Below, one piece after another: positions 8,082-18,192 of a DNA stretch of 64,000 nucleotides. The notes under the pieces are model-generated. The model was not told where the DNA came from. It did not search any database and was given only the letters and a program-made list of their open reading frames with translations. Source of the DNA: Corynebacterium jeikeium (GTDB lineage Bacteria; Actinomycetota; Actinomycetes; Mycobacteriales; Mycobacteriaceae); the NCBI GenBank assembly GCA_003955985.1, contig CP033784.1, positions 2,232,001 to 2,296,000 on the forward strand, written 5' to 3'. The position numbers and the translations under genes are program-made. Within the stretch, counting starts at the first letter, position 1. Every line of letters begins with the position of its first letter.

Positions 8082-9575
8082 TCAGGCGATAACGCGGTTA
8101 ACAACGTAGTTGCGATCAGAGAGCTCACCAAGCAGAGCCTCGGGCTCGAAACCGTACATCGCCCAACGGGCACGCGCAGTCCACGCAAGCGCATCTTCGC
8201 TGCTCAAACGGTGAAAGTTAACCTGGTAGCCACCGGAGTAGACATGCAGCAGTGTGTAGCCACCGGGGTATGCTTTGCACGCGCCGGTCTCCAAATAATC
8301 AACGCCGGCCCCAACATCACCGCGAGTACGCTTTGCACGGTGGGTGTGACCTGCCCCCGCGAAGAATACACCCGGAGCGTCGTTAAGCATCTGCTGCAAG
8401 CGTCGTGCATCAGCGCTGTTGAGAATGAAGGTGGGCCCGGCAGCATGTGTCCAACCAGCCTCGGAGGTAATTGGATGATGAGCCAGCACAACTGTCGGCT
8501 TACTGGGGTCACGCTGCAATTCCCGCTCCAGTGCATCGAACTGTTCCGGGCTAATTTCGCCGCCGGACTCATCCAACTTCGATGAATCCAGCCCTATGAC
8601 ACGGACCGGCCCCTGCTGAGTGACCCACAGTTCCTGCCGCGGACGCCCCAGGAGAACACCGAAGGGATCGCGATGATTCTCGCTACCCTCCAAAACCGGG
8701 AATTCGTCGTAGCCAGCAGATGGATCGGCATCCGGCTTATGCGGACGATCATGATTGCCGCGGGTGACAAACCACTGCCGCTCCTGAGCACCAAAAGTAT
8801 TCATAATCTCGGCAAATCGACGCACCTCCGCCGGACGTGCTTCCGACGTGGCATCACCGTTGACGAAAACCTTTTCAATCCCCATCCCCCGCAGCTCGGC
8901 GAGCGCAGCCGTCAGCATGACCTCGGGATACGGCGCGGCACCCGGTTCAGAAAAGATAGGAGCGGGGAAATCGCCGGTGATAATACCGTGCCCATTTTCG
9001 CCAATATGCGCGTCATTAAGGATGGCAATCGTGGTCAGGTACTCCCCTTCCGGAGCGACCAACGTCGTGAACTGTCCAGTTTGCTCGGGTGCATTGGGGA
9101 GGTTTCGGGTAATTAATCCCGGCTCGGCGACCAGTCCATTCGATCGACATTCGAAACGGTACGTGGTTCCAGGGCGCAGCTTATCGACGGTCACAAAGTG
9201 GTAGCCAACCTGCGTCTCGTCCTTATGTACCACGGGTAGCTCGCCGCCCTCATCGGCATCGACTGGCACTAGCGCAACTTCAGTGTCGGCCGGCGCCAGT
9301 GGAGCCAGCTTCCCCCACGCTGGATGTGGGCCTGCATACGTCGCCCACGAAAATGTCACCGACGTATCGGTCACGGTCACGACTTCCAGGTCCGTCACAA
9401 CAAGGCCGCTGGTCAACCCGGTGAATGGAAACGGCGACTGGTTCGGGGCCGCCGATGCAACTGCTCGCGTCCCGACGCTATTGACGGCAACCGCTACAGC
9501 CCCCGCACCCGCTACTGCTCCCAAGCGCAATACGGATCGCCGATCAATTTTCTTATTCCCATTTACCGAATTCAC
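8082..9575 (-). CDS. Tat-exported calcineurin-like metallophosphoesterase (paralog 2)
   Basis: A 497-residue paralog of the gene at 3622-5085. The signal is of Tat type (DRRSVLRLGAVAGAGAVAVAV, residues 11-31). The first domain (60-170) is fibronectin-like, and the catalytic domain has D188-x-H190 (NDAHIG), GD 240-241, GNHD 273-276, AHHP and GHTHR. The two proteins share their whole architecture, including the shared C-terminal block (ARWAMYGFEPEALLGELSDRNYV here, WSMFGLEPEFMLGKISDRNYV there), so this is a duplication with divergence. It lies 72 bases from lysS with a terminator between. A secreted phosphatase or phosphodiesterase is likely; the substrate is unknown. Confidence 0.88.
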   Translation of the reverse strand: MNSVNGNKKIDRRSVLRLGAVAGAGAVAVAVNSVGTRAVASAAPNQSPFPFTGLTSGLVVTDLEVVTVTDTSVTFSWATYAGPHPAWGKLAPLAPADTEVALVPVDADEGGELPVVHKDETQVGYHFVTVDKLRPGTTYRFECRSNGLVAEPGLITRNLPNAPEQTGQFTTLVAPEGEYLTTIAILNDAHIGENGHGIITGDFPAPIFSEPGAAPYPEVMLTAALAELRGMGIEKVFVNGDATSEARPAEVRRFAEIMNTFGAQERQWFVTRGNHDRPHKPDADPSAGYDEFPVLEGSENHRDPFGVLLGRPRQELWVTQQGPVRVIGLDSSKLDESGGEISPEQFDALERELQRDPSKPTVVLAHHPITSEAGWTHAAGPTFILNSADARRLQQMLNDAPGVFFAGAGHTHRAKRTRGDVGAGVDYLETGACKAYPGGYTLLHVYSGGYQVNFHRLSSEDALAWTARARWAMYGFEPEALLGELSDRNYVVNRVIA

Positions 9576-9596
9576 GGGTGAAGAAATTACGGGATA

Positions 9597-9623
9597 AAAA
9601 TAATCCCGGTGATAACACCGGGA
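9597..9623 (-). terminator. Intrinsic terminator of lysS
   Basis: On the minus strand the stem TCCCGGTG-TTAT-CACCGGGA is followed by TTATTTTTA. It lies 24 bases beyond the lysS stop and before the second phosphoesterase gene. Confidence 0.85.
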
Positions 9624-9646
9624 TAACTACACATGAATTCAGTCGC

Positions 9647-11179
9647 TTACGCTTCCGGCTTCACGATCGGGAACAGCACGGTTTCGCGAATGCCAAGGCC
9701 GGTCAGGGCCATCAGCAGGCGGTCAATGCCCATGCCCACACCGGTCGTCGGCGGCATGCCCTGCTCCATTGCGTGCAGGAAGTCCTCATCCAGAACCATG
9801 GCCTCGTCGTCGCCGCCAGCGGCCAGTCGCGCCTGATCCTCAAAGCGCTCACGCTGGACAACCGGGTCAACCAGCTCGGAGTAGCCGGTAGCCAGCTCGA
9901 AGCCACGGACGTAAAGATCCCACTTCTCGGTCACGCCAGGCTTGGAGCGGTGCTGACGAGTCAGCGGAGAGGTCTCGACCGGGAAGTCGCGGACAAAGAT
10001 AGGACCGTCGAGCTGGTCTTCACAGAGCAGCTCCCAGATTTCCTCAACCAGCTTGCCGTGGCCCCAGCCGCCCTTCTCCGGAACCTCAAGGCCAATCACA
10101 TCGGCGATTGCCTTGAGCTCCTCGACGGTCGAGTCAATAGTGACTTCCGGCTGACCAGGGAACTTGCGAGCAAGTGCCTCGTTCAGCGACGGGTACATCT
10201 CAATCTGCTTCCACTCGCCGCCAAAGTCGAACTCCGTACCGTCGGCAAGCGTAACAGTCGTCGAACCGAAGACCGCGACGCAGATTTCCTGAATGACCTC
10301 GCGGACGGTGCGGGCGGAGTCATCGTAGGTGCCGAATGCCTCGTAGTACTCCAGCATCGCGAACTCCGGGCTGTGCGAGGAGTCGATACCCTCGTTGCGG
10401 AAGTTACGGTTGATCTCAAAGACTCGCTCCATACCGCCGACGACGCAGCGCTTGAGGAAAAGCTCCGGCGCGATACGCAGGTAGAGATCGATGTCCAAAG
10501 CGTTGGAATGAGTCACGAACGGACGTGCAGCTGCACCGCCGTGCAGAGTCTGCAGCATCGGGGTTTCGACCTCGAGGAAACCGCGACGCTCAAGTGCGTG
10601 GCGCAGCTCGCGGATGACCTTGATGCGAGTCAGTGCGTTAGTACGAGCCTGCTCACGCATAATCAGGTCCGTGTAGCGGTGACGCACGCGGCTGTCCTCG
10701 GACAGATCAGCGAACGACACCGGCAGCGGGCGCAGAGCCTTCGAGGCCATCTGCCACTCGGTAGCCATCACAGACAACTCGCCGCGGCGCGAAGAAATTA
10801 CGCGGCCAGTAATGAGGACGAAGTCGCCCATATCTACGTCCGACTTCCAAGCAGCCAGGGCGTCCTCGCCGACCTCAGCCTTGGAAAGCATGGCCTGCAG
10901 GGTCGTGCCGTCACCCTCCTGCAGAGCGGCAAAGCAGAGCTTGCCGGTGTTACGAATAAACATGACACGACCAATGACGGTCACGACATCCTGAGTCTCC
11001 TCGCCAGCCTCGAGGTGGCCCCACTCTTCACGGACATCCTTGAGAGAGTGAGTACGGGGAACCTCAACCGGGTACGGCTGAATTCCAGCCTCGAGCAGGC
11101 GGTCACGCTTCTCGCGGCGAATGCGCAGCTGCTCAGGAACGGTGGCGGTGTTTTCAGGGGTCTTCTTCGCGTCAGTCAC
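9647..11179 (-). CDS. lysS: Lysyl-tRNA synthetase, class II
   Basis: Charges tRNA-Lys with lysine. The 510-residue protein has the N-terminal OB-fold anticodon-binding domain ([20 protein letters not shown]) and the class II core: motif 1 around [11 protein letters not shown], motif 2 [14 protein letters not shown] and motif 3 [13 protein letters not shown] near the C-terminus. Its length fits the bacterial family. In many corynebacteria lysS lies close to panC/panD as here, but in this window a phoX gene is inserted between panD and lysS. It ends at its own terminator. Confidence 0.96.
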   Translation of the reverse strand: MTDAKKTPENTATVPEQLRIRREKRDRLLEAGIQPYPVEVPRTHSLKDVREEWGHLEAGEETQDVVTVIGRVMFIRNTGKLCFAALQEGDGTTLQAMLSKAEVGEDALAAWKSDVDMGDFVLITGRVISSRRGELSVMATEWQMASKALRPLPVSFADLSEDSRVRHRYTDLIMREQARTNALTRIKVIRELRHALERRGFLEVETPMLQTLHGGAAARPFVTHSNALDIDLYLRIAPELFLKRCVVGGMERVFEINRNFRNEGIDSSHSPEFAMLEYYEAFGTYDDSARTVREVIQEICVAVFGSTTVTLADGTEFDFGGEWKQIEMYPSLNEALARKFPGQPEVTIDSTVEELKAIADVIGLEVPEKGGWGHGKLVEEIWELLCEDQLDGPIFVRDFPVETSPLTRQHRSKPGVTEKWDLYVRGFELATGYSELVDPVVQRERFEDQARLAAGGDDEAMVLDEDFLHAMEQGMPPTTGVGMGIDRLLMALTGLGIRETVLFPIVKPEA

Positions 11180-11229
11180 GGCTATAAAGGTTAGCCGACT
11201 ACACCGCCGACCTGCTAGTTGAGTGCCCT

Positions 11230-13407
11230 TTAGACGCCAATCTTCTTGCCATCAGTGCGTACAACCTGAACGACGGCCGGGCGTGGCTGCTCCTTGCCGC
11301 CGTCCGGCCAGTGCGAGGTCGGGTTGGTGGTCGGGTCCGGGTTGTCGCCGACTGGATGACCCTGATCCGTCTCGATTTCGCCCGGGTGCTGGACGTTGAC
11401 CATCACGCGGTTGGAGAAGATCTGCGGACCACAGGTCTCTGCAGCAACCGGAACAGTCAGGAAGCACTTGGTCTCACCACGACGCTCGCCTTCGACAGCC
11501 ACGGCGAACAGGCCGTCGTTGGAGTCCAGGGCGTTGCCGTCGGTGGAAACCCACAGGTTGCCGTACTCGTCAAAGGCGACGTTGTCCGGGCAGGAAATTG
11601 GCGAGACCGATTCCTTGTCGAAGCCACCGAAGTAGGTGTAAGCCTCGTTCGGGTCACCACAGACCAGCAGGAGGTTCCACTTGCCCTTGGTACCGGCGTG
11701 GTCATCTTCCATCTCCAGAACAAGGCCATTCTTGTTCTCGGTGATTGGTGCGACCTCGACGGCGTCGGCAAGCGGGCGCCCTGCACCATCCTTGCGTTCC
11801 TTGCCCTTGTCGTCCTTCGCGCCCGCCTTACCGCGGTACTTGTTGTTGGTCAGCGCCGCGTAGACCTTACCGGTCTTCGGAGACGGCTCGATATCCTCCG
11901 GGCGGTCCATACGGGTCGCACCGACCTTGTCACCGGCGATGCGGGTGTAGATGCAGACCTCTTCGGCGGTCATGCCATCAACGTGGGACTCGTGCTTGCC
12001 GTCTGCCTTGGCGGTCATCAGCGGAAGCCACTCAATGTCACCGTCGAAACGGCCGTCCTTCGGCAGCTCACCGGAGCCGTCAATCTCGGACTCGGAATTA
12101 CCGTTGAACTTACCGACGTAGAGAGTGCCCTCGGACAGAATGCCCATGTTGTGCTTGAGGTCCCCCTCCTTAATCTTGCGGGAGGAGACGAACTTGTAGA
12201 TGTATTCGAAACGCTCGTCGTCGCCGGAGTAGCACACGACCGTGCCGTCGTCGGTGACGTAAATCTGACCGGCTTCATGCTTGAAACGGCCCACTGCGGT
12301 GTGCTTGACCGGGGTGGAGTTCGGGTCAGATGGGTCAATCTCTACCAGCCAGAAGAAGCGGTTCGGCTCATTCGGCTCCTTGGAGACATCGAAGCGGTCG
12401 TAGTACTTCTCCCACGCGCGGTCGGACAGCTCTTCATTCTTGACCGAGTAGCGCTTGAGCTTCTTAACTGCGTCCTCGTCCTTGAGCTTGCCAACGTTGC
12501 CGAAGTACTGGTCAACGTTCTCCTCACCGGACAGGTAGGTACCCCACGGAGTAACACCACCGGAGCAGTTGTTCAAAGTTCCCTCGACCTTCATACCGGT
12601 CGGGTCAGCCTTGGTCTTCAGCAGATCGTGACCAGCAGCCGGGCCGTCAACTGTGAATTCGGTGAAGCCAGTGATGCGACGGTTACGCTTGTCGCTGAGA
12701 ATTGGCTTCAGGAATCCCTTGTCATCCTCTTCCACAGCAAGGATGGTCTGGCCGTGGGCAGCCAGTCCGATGTCGACCTGCTCCTTAGTGGCATCTTCTT
12801 TCTTGTAGGCACGGAACATCATCGGCTCGGTGGTGTACTCGTGCGAGCAAACGTACAGCAGTGTGCCGTCTTCAGCCTTAATCAGGCCAGCGAAGTCATT
12901 GTTGAAGCCGAACTGCTTCAGCTGGTTTTCCGGAGTCTGCTTGTCAAAGTCGAACTCCGGGCCACCCTCGTGGATTGGGTCGCCCCAGCGAATCAGAACA
13001 TTCTGCTCGTAGCCGTCCGGGATAACGACTGCGTCTTCCGTGTTCGGCTTGACGGCGTCGAAACGCATACCCTCCGGCGATTCGTCCTTGCTACCGTCAC
13101 CGGCAGCAGCGGTACCGGAGGCGTCGGAGCCACCTGCGGCGCTGCCCGAATCATCAGAGGAGCAAGCGGCCAGCACGGCGCCACCGCCGACCGCAAGAGC
13201 ACTAGCACCAGTGACCTTCAGTGCCGCGCGACGGGAGAATGCGCGCTGGGAGAACGCCTCCTTCGCAACATCACCGAAGTACTGGTTGTCCGAGAACTCG
13301 TTCGGAGCATCGTCAGCACAGGCATTACCACACTTGTAAGTGCAGGTCAGAGAGCTGCGAGAGGTAGCAAAAGGATTTGTCAGCAGATTCTTGCCAATAC
13401 GAACCAC
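11230..13407 (-). CDS. PhoX-type alkaline phosphatase, Tat lipoprotein
   Basis: A 725-residue member of the PhoX (DUF839) family, calcium/iron-dependent phosphomonoesterases acting outside the membrane. It has the family's Cys-containing N-terminal prefix ([15 protein letters not shown], residues 21-35), a twin-arginine motif at R59-R60 (FSRRAALKV), a hydrophobic stretch and a possible lipobox with Cys82 (AVLAAC). The core shows [25 protein letters not shown] and similar beta-propeller segments, and the C-terminus has [17 protein letters not shown], typical of PhoX. The start is GTG 13407. With the two metallophosphoesterases it makes three exported phosphatases within 10 kb, suggesting organic-phosphate scavenging. 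I found no clear PhoR/PhoB-type direct repeat upstream. Confidence 0.9.
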   Translation of the reverse strand: MVRIGKNLLTNPFATSRSSLTCTYKCGNACADDAPNEFSDNQYFGDVAKEAFSQRAFSRRAALKVTGASALAVGGGAVLAACSSDDSGSAAGGSDASGTAAAGDGSKDESPEGMRFDAVKPNTEDAVVIPDGYEQNVLIRWGDPIHEGGPEFDFDKQTPENQLKQFGFNNDFAGLIKAEDGTLLYVCSHEYTTEPMMFRAYKKEDATKEQVDIGLAAHGQTILAVEEDDKGFLKPILSDKRNRRITGFTEFTVDGPAAGHDLLKTKADPTGMKVEGTLNNCSGGVTPWGTYLSGEENVDQYFGNVGKLKDEDAVKKLKRYSVKNEELSDRAWEKYYDRFDVSKEPNEPNRFFWLVEIDPSDPNSTPVKHTAVGRFKHEAGQIYVTDDGTVVCYSGDDERFEYIYKFVSSRKIKEGDLKHNMGILSEGTLYVGKFNGNSESEIDGSGELPKDGRFDGDIEWLPLMTAKADGKHESHVDGMTAEEVCIYTRIAGDKVGATRMDRPEDIEPSPKTGKVYAALTNNKYRGKAGAKDDKGKERKDGAGRPLADAVEVAPITENKNGLVLEMEDDHAGTKGKWNLLLVCGDPNEAYTYFGGFDKESVSPISCPDNVAFDEYGNLWVSTDGNALDSNDGLFAVAVEGERRGETKCFLTVPVAAETCGPQIFSNRVMVNVQHPGEIETDQGHPVGDNPDPTTNPTSHWPDGGKEQPRPAVVQVVRTDGKKIGV

Positions 13408-13598
13408 GGGGAGACCGCCTTTGTATAGCTTCGACTAGGTGAGGAAATGGAAAACTAAAACTTTTAGATCCTCTAAGAAGCTAAGGACGTTGCGTTACCT
13501 TTCGGTTTCTAAAAATCAACTCGCCAATGAGCTTTAGCTGACGGTCTAATGACTTGCGCTTTAACGCAAAGTGAACACCCTGGTGTTGCGGTTCTCCG

Positions 13599-13632
13599 GC
13601 TCGACTCTTCTCTCCAACTACGCAGTCGAGCC
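13599..13632. repeat. Hairpin between phoX and panD
   Basis: Perfect 9-base arms GGCTCGACT and AGTCGAGCC enclose a 16-base loop, just beyond the panD stop on the minus strand. There is no T-run, so it could be a weak terminator or an mRNA 3' stabilising stem. A second short inverted repeat, TTGCG...CGCAA, lies at about 13554-13569 near the phoX promoter region. Confidence 0.4.
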
Positions 13633-13654
13633 CCAGCTCTGCGGGCTACGTGGA

Positions 13655-14077
13655 CTAGCCCTGGTTCTCCGGGCTACGCGGATTCTTCAAATCAGAACCC
13701 TCCGGCACATCCGCCGGGTCATTGCCACTTTCCAGAATCTTGTTGTCCTCATCGACGAAGATGACATTCGGCTTGTACGTACGCGCCTCAGCGTCATCCA
13801 TCATTCCGTAGCCGATGATAATAACCAGATCACCCGGCGATATCAGACGAGCGGCGGCACCGTTGATGGAAATGATGCCCGAGCCGCGCTCTCCGGTAAT
13901 GCAGTAAGTAGTAAGCCGGTTGCCATTATTGATATCGACGATGTCGACGGCTTCACCTTCAAGCAGGTCGGCCGCTTCCATCAGATCAGCGTCAATCGTG
14001 CACGATCCAACGTAGTGAAGATCAGCCTGAGTCACCGTGGCACGGTGAATCTTGGACTTCAACATAGTGCGAAACAT
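13655..14077 (-). CDS. panD: Aspartate 1-decarboxylase
   Basis: Makes beta-alanine from aspartate for pantothenate synthesis. The precursor self-cleaves to give a pyruvoyl cofactor. The 140-residue protein begins [20 protein letters not shown] and has the cleavage site [11 protein letters not shown] at Gly24-Ser25, then the [20 protein letters not shown] core. The C-terminus is somewhat extended (about 20 residues, acidic and Pro-rich). It follows panC by 137 bases on the same strand, so beta-alanine synthesis and its ligation to pantoate are probably co-expressed. Confidence 0.96.
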   Translation of the reverse strand: MFRTMLKSKIHRATVTQADLHYVGSCTIDADLMEAADLLEGEAVDIVDINNGNRLTTYCITGERGSGIISINGAAARLISPGDLVIIIGYGMMDDAEARTYKPNVIFVDEDNKILESGNDPADVPEGSDLKNPRSPENQG

Positions 14078-14214
14078 GAAAAAGGTAGGTCCCTTCCTGG
14101 ATTCGTCCCCTGGATGCTTGCCTACCGCGGCACCCCTTAGCGTGGCAGGTTATTAGTCGGCACACTATAATACGACAACTTCCCAGCCACGAGAAACTAC
14201 TTCTAAAAGCCGTT

Positions 14215-15333
14215 CTACTCGCTGTCCTGCTCAACGCCAAAGCCAGCGTTCTTCAGAGTTTCTCTGCTGGACTCATCTTTCAGACGCGCATCTCGAGCAG
14301 CACGAACCTTTTCCTGCAGCTCAGCCAGCTCAGCGGCCTCTTCCTCAGTCAGCTCGCCGTCCAGCCCCGCAGCCGACAGAGCCGCCGACGCAATTTCGGC
14401 GTCCTTCTGGCCGAGCTGACCGAAACCGTTTGCCGAATCCGGGCGCGGCGCACCAAGAATCAAGCCAACATTATCAATGAGACGAGTAGTGCCGACCTTC
14501 GCAGCAACCAGCAGGCGAGCTTCAGTCTCCTGGCCGTCGCCGCGCAACGCCTCGTCGGAAAGCGGGGCGAGCGCAGCGTCACGCAGCTCCAAGTAATCCA
14601 ACTCGACTTCAGGCTGGCTGGCGAGCACACCACGCGCGGTTTCCAGCACAGCATCCGCACCACGGTCCGCGACAAAAGCACCAGCAGTCAGCGCGGCGGA
14701 CAGGGTTACTGCGAGATTGCGCTGCTCCTCGGACAGATAGCGGTTGCGGGAGCTCATAGCCAACCCGTCGGCCTCGCGAATCACCGGTACACCGTGCAAC
14801 TGCACCGGCATATTCAGGTCAGTGACCATCTGCTGCATCAGGCACAGCTGCTGGTAGTCCTTCTCACCAAAAACGGCATCAGTGCAGTTGGTGATGTTGA
14901 AAAGCTTGTTGACCACCGTCAACGCACCGGCAAAGTGCCCCGGGCGAGTAGCACCTTCGAGCTCCGAAGCCAGCGGCCCCGGCTGCACGGTCGTGCGGAA
15001 ACCGTTGGGGTACATCTCCTTCGCGTTCGGCGCAAAGACCAGCTCAGCACCGACAGCGCGGAGCTTCTCAACGTCTTCCTCCAGAGTCCGCGGGTAGGCG
15101 TCAAAGTCCTCCCCCTCACCGAACTGCAGCGGATTGACGAAAATCGACACCACCACAACAGCGCGCGGCAGCGTCTTCGCGGCCTGTACTAGTTCAAGGT
15201 GCCCCTGGTGTAGCGCACCCATCGTAGGTACGAGCACCACCGGCCGCCCGGTCTTCCGCAACGCACGGGTGACCTGCGCGATTCCCGCAATAGTCTTGTG
15301 AACAGTTGTCTCTCCGGCGGTATAACCCGTCAT
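14215..15333 (-). CDS. panC: Pantoate-beta-alanine ligase with acidic C-terminal extension
   Basis: Condenses pantoate with beta-alanine to pantothenate using ATP. The nucleotidyltransferase motifs are clear: PTMGALHQGH (36-45), FVNPLQFGEGEDFDAYPR, GHFAGALTVVNKLFNI, FGEKDYQQL and MSSRNRYLS. PanC proteins are normally about 280-300 residues; this one is 372. The extra C-terminal part is Ala/Glu-rich (LTEEEAAELAELQEKVRAAR) and probably a coiled coil that might support oligomerisation. The frame is open throughout, so the extension is real unless the annotated 3' end reflects a frameshift. It is located 97 bases downstream of the Rossmann/DUF2520 gene. Confidence 0.95.
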   Translation of the reverse strand: MTGYTAGETTVHKTIAGIAQVTRALRKTGRPVVLVPTMGALHQGHLELVQAAKTLPRAVVVVSIFVNPLQFGEGEDFDAYPRTLEEDVEKLRAVGAELVFAPNAKEMYPNGFRTTVQPGPLASELEGATRPGHFAGALTVVNKLFNITNCTDAVFGEKDYQQLCLMQQMVTDLNMPVQLHGVPVIREADGLAMSSRNRYLSEEQRNLAVTLSAALTAGAFVADRGADAVLETARGVLASQPEVELDYLELRDAALAPLSDEALRGDGQETEARLLVAAKVGTTRLIDNVGLILGAPRPDSANGFGQLGQKDAEIASAALSAAGLDGELTEEEAAELAELQEKVRAARDARLKDESSRETLKNAGFGVEQDSE

Positions 15334-15430
15334 GTTTCCTCCGCGTTCAGATCTACCGGACCAAACTTTTCGCCCGACGGCAATACCTTACGCCACATCC
15401 CGGATGACCAGAACAGCCAGTCCGCTCAGC

Positions 15431-16351
15431 TCATCGGCGTAGGTACCGCAAAACCTCGTTGGCGCCGCGCAGCTCGGCGATGCGCTCGGCAAGAGCCAGG
15501 TAGGCGGTTCCCATTTCCGGTGCCACCGCTTCAATTTCACGTTCGTGCTTGACGACGGTCCCAAGGTCGTCCCGCGTCACCGGGCCAGTCAGCCCCCGGG
15601 AACCCCACCTCAAGGCATTGTCCAATGAAGCTTCCAGCAGTGGGCGGAGCAGCTCGGCGGCCTGGCCTCGACGCAGCTCAGCTAGGTCGGTGTCTTCGGC
15701 TGCTGTATCTCCGCCGATAGTGGTTGCCAGCATTTCTACTGCATCGACCACAACTGCGCCCAGACCGTTTGAGCCATGGGCCATAGCCGCGTGATAGAGA
15801 CCGCGGTGACGTTCGTTGATGAACACCGGACGACCGCCGAGTTCACCAATGAGCAGTTCACTGACTGTTTTCGCGAGCTCATCCCCAACAGTGATGCCCC
15901 ATGGACAGCCGGTCAGGAGCTCGGAGTCGTCGTCAAGCCCTGCGAATGTCATTGCGGGATGGGCGGCGATGGTCAGCGCGCCGGTGAGTGCGACCGGATC
16001 GAGCACGGCACGCCCGAGGGAACCAGAAGTATGCATGACGATGCGTCCGGGGCCGACATGGCGGGCGACTTCCTCCGCGACCTCTGCGATGGCGCGATCC
16101 GGCACGGCGATGACGATGAGCTCGCAGGTGGAAGCTGTGTCGGCAATGCTACTAACCTGTGCGTTCGGGAGACGTAGATGCGCTCGTGTGACAGATTCTG
16201 GTGAGCGCGCGACCACGTGAGTGACACGATGCCCACAGTGCTCTAACGCCTGGCCGAGCGCGACCCCGACTTTTCCGGCAGAAATAATCCCCACCGCCAA
16301 CCGCGGAGCGGTTGTCCGATGGGGATGGGAATCATGCTGGCTTTGCGTCAT
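15431..16351 (-). CDS. Rossmann-fold NAD(P)-binding protein with DUF2520 domain
   Basis: A 306-residue protein with an N-terminal dinucleotide-binding fold (LAVGIISAGKVGVALGQALEHCGH, glycine pattern IxxGKVG) and a helical C-terminal domain of the DUF2520 type (HPAMTFAG, GNxH-like segment RHRGLYHAAMAHGSNGL). Its layout resembles ketopantoate reductases and 6-phosphogluconate dehydrogenase-like enzymes. It sits immediately upstream of panC in this and, from memory, many corynebacterial genomes. No panE or panB is in the window. A role in pantoate formation is possible but unproven. Confidence 0.85.
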   Translation of the reverse strand: MTQSQHDSHPHRTTAPRLAVGIISAGKVGVALGQALEHCGHRVTHVVARSPESVTRAHLRLPNAQVSSIADTASTCELIVIAVPDRAIAEVAEEVARHVGPGRIVMHTSGSLGRAVLDPVALTGALTIAAHPAMTFAGLDDDSELLTGCPWGITVGDELAKTVSELLIGELGGRPVFINERHRGLYHAAMAHGSNGLGAVVVDAVEMLATTIGGDTAAEDTDLAELRRGQAAELLRPLLEASLDNALRWGSRGLTGPVTRDDLGTVVKHEREIEAVAPEMGTAYLALAERIAELRGANEVLRYLRR

Positions 16352-16415
16352 GACTGACTAGGTTAGACCAAACCAGCTATGTGCAGTGAGTAGGCCGCGC
16401 ATACTCGGTAAGCGA

Positions 16416-17687
16416 CTAGGCCTCTTCGTCCTCGCGCTGCTCCCTCTTCTTGCGCATCTGCGCCATCAGCTCGGCAACCGTCAGGCTGCCCTTGTTGTCC
16501 TCAGCACGGCGCCGACCGTGGCTTGCAGGCTCCTGCTCAGGAGCCTGAGCCGGTTTCTGAGCTGGCTCTTCTGCGAGGTCCTCATCGCGAATGGCCTGCA
16601 GCTGGCGAGTCGGAGAGTCCGAGGCATCGTCCGATTCCGGCGCAGCGAATGGGTGCCGTGCACCGTGTGCCTCGTGAGCACCGCCCTGAGAATCATCCTC
16701 TGCGGCGTCCTCGGCCGGGGTTTCCTGCCAGTTGATGGCGCGGAAAGAGTTAGTGGAGAACTTCTCCTTGGAAACGGCTTCGTCATCCTTGGAATCGGCG
16801 ACTTCGTGGACGTCAACCGGCTGGCCAGACGGCGAGAATGTACGGCGCATGTCGGTGGCCTCGGCGTCTTCAACCGGCGAAGCGGAGGAAGCGGAGCCCG
16901 TGCCGCCGTGCTGGGTATGAACGCCAACAGTGCCGTTAGCGGTCATCTCAGCGCGGTGGGAAGTCGCGCGTGGTGTCGGCCGGTCGTGACCGGTCGGATC
17001 CTTCATCGGCGAGGCCTGCTGTGGCGAGTCGAGCTCACGCAGACGCTCGGCCTGGGCGCGAAGAGCAACCTGCTCGTCGTCGAAATCCTCCCCCATGAAC
17101 TCAGCAAGCTGGGCACGCAGTGCAAAGACCTCAGCGCGCAGCGCCGCAATGTTGTCATCGTTGTTACCCTCAAGCGAGTCCAGGTAGTTCTGCTCGAGAA
17201 TCAGCTCCTGCTCACGGTGAGTAGCCAGCTCGCGGTCAAGCTCCACCTTGTGCAGTTCCTCGATTGTCTCCAACCGCTTGCGCTCCAGCGCAATGGTCTT
17301 GCGGTATCGAGTCACCAGCACAGCCCCGATAACTGCCGACCACAACGCCAGCAGCACGGCAACCTTCATCCACCCGGCAGAGGAGGCAAAGAGCATGACG
17401 ATACTGGCAATCACCGCGAGCACCAGCAGCACAACCATGAGAATGACGGCGGTTTTCTCCGTCATACCATCGGTAGAACTGAATTTCGTCACATCATTGC
17501 TCTGCTCATCTGCATATGCCGCATCAGCCCCGGAGTTAGCCCCAGCGGAGTAGCTTTCGAAAGCCGAAGAAGGCGACGGAGACGGAGACTCGGCCATATC
17601 CGACGAAGTAGCTGCCGCGTCGCCCTGAAAATATGCGGCATCACCCGAGCGCTTCGGGTCATTACCGGCGTTGGAGAGGTCAGTCAT
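16416..17687 (-). CDS. Membrane protein with coiled coil, DUF6779-like
   Basis: The start is ATG 17687, whose ATG overlaps the TGA of the preceding DUF3180 gene (ATGA), indicating translational coupling. GTG 17696 is a weaker alternative. The product is 423 residues. A Ser/Ala/Asp-rich N-terminal tail comes first, then two close transmembrane segments (TAVILMVVLLVLAVIASIVM and VAVLLALWSAVIGAVLVTRY). A long charged helix follows (KRLETIEELHKVELDRELAT..., coiled coil), and the Glu/Pro/Gln-rich C-terminal tail ends KKREQREDEEA. Proteins like it are found at this position in corynebacteria. The function is unknown. Confidence 0.82.
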   Translation of the reverse strand: MTDLSNAGNDPKRSGDAAYFQGDAAATSSDMAESPSPSPSSAFESYSAGANSGADAAYADEQSNDVTKFSSTDGMTEKTAVILMVVLLVLAVIASIVMLFASSAGWMKVAVLLALWSAVIGAVLVTRYRKTIALERKRLETIEELHKVELDRELATHREQELILEQNYLDSLEGNNDDNIAALRAEVFALRAQLAEFMGEDFDDEQVALRAQAERLRELDSPQQASPMKDPTGHDRPTPRATSHRAEMTANGTVGVHTQHGGTGSASSASPVEDAEATDMRRTFSPSGQPVDVHEVADSKDDEAVSKEKFSTNSFRAINWQETPAEDAAEDDSQGGAHEAHGARHPFAAPESDDASDSPTRQLQAIRDEDLAEEPAQKPAQAPEQEPASHGRRRAEDNKGSLTVAELMAQMRKKREQREDEEA

Positions 17688-18190
17688 AACTCCCACCCTA
17701 CCGAGTTAGTTCCCATTTCCCCGCTAGGAGGCGAAGAATTTTCGCCATCAGTTGGCAATTGGCAAACTTTTTCCAGCCACAGCCCCGCCGCAGCGAGCAA
17801 AATGCCGGATACTGTGCCGACAATCATGATCGGCCCGTCGGCCTGTGCAGCCGCAAGCTCCGTCCACTTCGGCAAAGCCCACAGCACGCCACCGGCGTAC
17901 AAACCTCCGAGAATCGCCCCCAACCATGCGGATGCCGTACCGACCACCAGCCATCGCGACAACGTTAACGGCTGCACCTGGCTGCGATCCTGCCCGACCT
18001 TCCCCTCTTTCAGCACCGACTTAATCCACCGCGCTGCCGCCACACAGACAGCTGTGAGCAACCAGGGAAACCCCAGGTCCCACCAACTTCGTGGCCCGAG
18101 CGCACCGAAAAACTGTGCCACGATCATCCATGACGCCAGCGCGAGAACCAGCGCAGATGCAGCCAACGTAATCGGTGAGGTCGGTTTCAT
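17684..18190 (-). CDS. DUF3180 membrane protein
   Basis: A 168-residue integral membrane protein with four likely transmembrane helices (residues about 8-28, 42-54, 80-103 and 121-140). It follows folK by 2 bases and overlaps the next gene by ATGA, so it is part of the folate cluster transcript. DUF3180 proteins occur next to folK in many Actinobacteria. The conserved position suggests a link with folate or cell-envelope functions, but no activity is known to me. Confidence 0.85.
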   Translation of the reverse strand: MKPTSPITLAASALVLALASWMIVAQFFGALGPRSWWDLGFPWLLTAVCVAAARWIKSVLKEGKVGQDRSQVQPLTLSRWLVVGTASAWLGAILGGLYAGGVLWALPKWTELAAAQADGPIMIVGTVSGILLAAAGLWLEKVCQLPTDGENSSPPSGEMGTNSVGWEL

Positions 18191-18192
18191 CT

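Noticed and set aside
11311-13428. 705-codon plus-strand frame opposite phoX
   Set aside because: It is the antisense shadow of phoX, whose motifs and signal peptide are clear.
13408-13600. PhoR-type direct repeat upstream of phoX
   Set aside because: I looked for spaced 8-base direct repeats near the phoX start and saw none that were convincing, so phosphate control is not claimed from the sequence.
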